From contig SPBW01000090.1 of assembly GCA_004525685.1 (NCBI GenBank), positions 1 through 8,702 of the forward strand: a DNA stretch of 8,702 nt, read 5' to 3'. Below, one piece after another: positions 7,638-8,702 of the stretch (position 1 is the stretch's first letter; every line of letters starts with the position of its first letter). The translations under genes and the position numbers were made by a program. The DNA comes from Candidatus Atribacteria bacterium. GTDB taxonomy: Bacteria; Bipolaricaulota; Bipolaricaulia; UBA7950; UBA9294. The notes under the pieces were generated by a model. It was not told the DNA's origin. It saw nothing but the letters and a program-made list of their open reading frames with translations, and ran no database searches.

Positions 7638-8300
7638 ATGTTTTCGACCACCACGAATAACAAGATCAGCTTCACCGAGTTGCTCGCCGAATGCGGCGAT
7701 CTTCTTGAGCTGGATCGCGGCGAGACGATTTATCATCCAGGCACACCTAGCACTATCATCTACCTGGTGGAAACCGGTCGTGTGAAGCTGGCCTATCTCG
7801 ACGAGTCAGGGAAGAAACTGACGCTTCGAATCGTTGATGAAGGAGAGATCTTCGGAGAAATGTGTCTTGTGGGCGAGGCCTACCGCCGGCATCTGGCCAC
7901 CTCGATCGAAGACACAATTGTGCGAAGCATCGACAAGAAGAAGTTTCTCAAGATCATTGAAGCGAATGACACGGCGCTTCCTATGCTAGTGAATCACTTC
8001 GCGGCTCGCATGACGGAGTTTGAGGAGACGCTTGAGGATCTGGCGTTTCGGGACATCCAGGCGAGGCTGTCGCGACAACTGCTCAAGCTCTCTGATGACT
8101 ATGGTGTCGAAACCAAAGAAGGGATACTCATTGGTATCTCGGTGACGCACAAAGAGTTGGCCGACATGATCGGCTCGGCGCGAGAGAACACGACCTTGGC
8201 CCTGAATCGCTTTGCCAAAGAGGGTATCCTGGACAAGAGTCGATACCGGATCATCATCAAGAGTGAGGATGGCTTAAGGAAAAAGATTTCTGCGTTCTAG
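7638..8300 (+). CDS. CRP/FNR-family transcriptional regulator
   Basis: This encodes a 220-residue transcription factor of the CRP/FNR superfamily, expected to bind DNA as a dimer. A cyclic-nucleotide-binding-like beta-roll spans about 18-110 and includes GEIFGEMCLVGE (69-80), where CRP binds cAMP, followed by YRRHLATS with R83/R84. The long dimer helix is about 112-142. The C-terminal Crp-type winged helix (about 145-215) contains VTHKELADMIGSARENTTLALNRFAKEGIL (169-198); R182 and E183 match the DNA-reading Arg-Glu of CRP. Only two cysteines (C19, C76) exist, so the FNR four-Cys iron-sulfur cluster is absent. The ligand is unknown. The start is set by GGGAGG four nt before ATG. The gene follows 16S on the same strand, has its own terminator, and has a possible CRP-like box upstream. 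I give no symbol because the family has many subtypes. Confidence 0.92.
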   Translation: MFSTTTNNKISFTELLAECGDLLELDRGETIYHPGTPSTIIYLVETGRVKLAYLDESGKKLTLRIVDEGEIFGEMCLVGEAYRRHLATSIEDTIVRSIDKKKFLKIIEANDTALPMLVNHFAARMTEFEETLEDLAFRDIQARLSRQLLKLSDDYGVETKEGILIGISVTHKELADMIGSARENTTLALNRFAKEGILDKSRYRIIIKSEDGLRKKISAF

Positions 8301-8329
8301 ATTCGAGACTTGCGAGAGGCTCTTACGAT

Positions 8330-8364
8330 GAGGGTTCAGGATCAACCTGAACCCTCTTTTCTTT
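8330..8364 (+). terminator. Intrinsic terminator of the CRP/FNR-family gene
   Basis: GAGGGTTCAGG (8330-8340), the loop ATCAA and CCTGAACCCTC (8346-8356) form a perfect 11-bp stem followed by TTTTCTTT (8357-8364). It starts 29 nt after the regulator's stop codon. This is a classical Rho-independent terminator reading on the plus strand. Confidence 0.93.
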
Positions 8365-8469
8365 GGATATCCTGTTGCGGACCCTTGTGTTCTACGCATC
8401 CAAAACCTGTCGCTGTATGCTGAACATCGATTGCATCATGCCTAGAATGTCCCGAGGGGGGGAGAGATC

Positions 8470-8702
8470 ATGAGCAGGGAGCGGATCGAATGGGTGCTCC
8501 AAGCATTGGATAGCAGGAGCCAATGGTTCGGCGGACCATCTCCAGCAGGGAGTCTGCGCGGCGTAGCCTACGAAATCGCCGCGCGACGACCAGATGGGTT
8601 CGCGCATTGTATCTGGGAACTGGCTTTGCACATTGCGTACTGGGAATACGCGGTGCGCCGAGTGCTAGAAGATGGCACCAGGGGTGGTTTCTCAAGGAAG
8701 CC
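8470..8702 (+). CDS. DinB-superfamily protein, N-terminal part (runs off window)
   Basis: The frame opens at ATG 8470 and is uninterrupted to the end of the window, giving 77 full codons. Residues 10-34 (LQALDSRSQWFGGPSPAGSLRGVAY) match the first helix and loop of DinB/YfiT-type four-helix-bundle proteins. FAHCIWELALHIAYWEYAVRRVLED (44-68) is the hallmark second helix; its His (H54) is usually one of the three metal-binding histidines. The segment GGFSRKP that follows is also typical. DinB-like proteins are often stress-associated or thiol-dependent enzymes. The specific role here is unknown and the remaining metal ligands lie outside the window. The start is supported by a purine-rich GGGGGGAGAGATC before ATG. 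TAGAAT (8443-8448) may be the -10 of its promoter, since a terminator separates it from the upstream regulator. Confidence 0.72.
   Translation, partial: MSRERIEWVLQALDSRSQWFGGPSPAGSLRGVAYEIAARRPDGFAHCIWELALHIAYWEYAVRRVLEDGTRGGFSRK

Overview
The window reads as chromosomal DNA from a bacterium of moderate GC content, centred on a complete 16S rRNA gene. The 16S sequence is plainly bacterial, with intact 515-533 and 1492 sites and a CCTCC anti-Shine-Dalgarno 3' end. It departs from the bacterial consensus at several normally near-invariant positions, and most of those changes are compensated inside helices. This suggests a deeply branching, probably uncultivated lineage. I cannot name the phylum from sequence alone. 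Strong GGAGG-type ribosome binding sites precede most genes and fit the anti-SD.

Layout, left to right. Bases 1-354 hold the C-terminal end of an MFS transporter (+). Bases 550-1263 hold a glyoxalase II-like metallo-beta-lactamase-fold hydrolase (+). A block of minus-strand genes follows. In their direction of transcription these are D-alanine-D-alanine ligase (5604-4672), a class I/II PLP aminotransferase (4522-3296) closed by a 13-bp hairpin, a secreted six-bladed PD40 beta-propeller (3192-2335), a TlyA-type rRNA 2'-O-methyltransferase starting 10 nt later (2324-1557), and a 50-residue charged protein (1443-1291). The rRNA unit is divergent from ddl. It has a near-perfect sigma-70 promoter (5711-5739), a boxA-like leader, a long leader/trailer processing stem and the 16S gene (about 5856-7418). 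After it come a CRP/FNR-family regulator (7638-8300) with a textbook intrinsic terminator (8330-8364) and the start of a DinB-superfamily gene (8470 to the window end).

How the genes relate. Most are housekeeping: cell-wall precursor synthesis (ddl), ribosome RNA and its modification (16S, TlyA), amino-acid metabolism (aminotransferase) and global regulation (CRP/FNR). The main genomic oddity is that the 16S gene is not followed by tRNA, 23S or 5S genes. A protein gene on the same strand follows after about 220 bp, so this looks like an unlinked 16S locus. I see no CRISPR array, transposon, phage gene, toxin-antitoxin pair or defence system. The most informative signals are in the rRNA: covarying changes in the central pseudoknot and the h28 neck, mismatches to widely used PCR primers, and a 19-bp processing stem.
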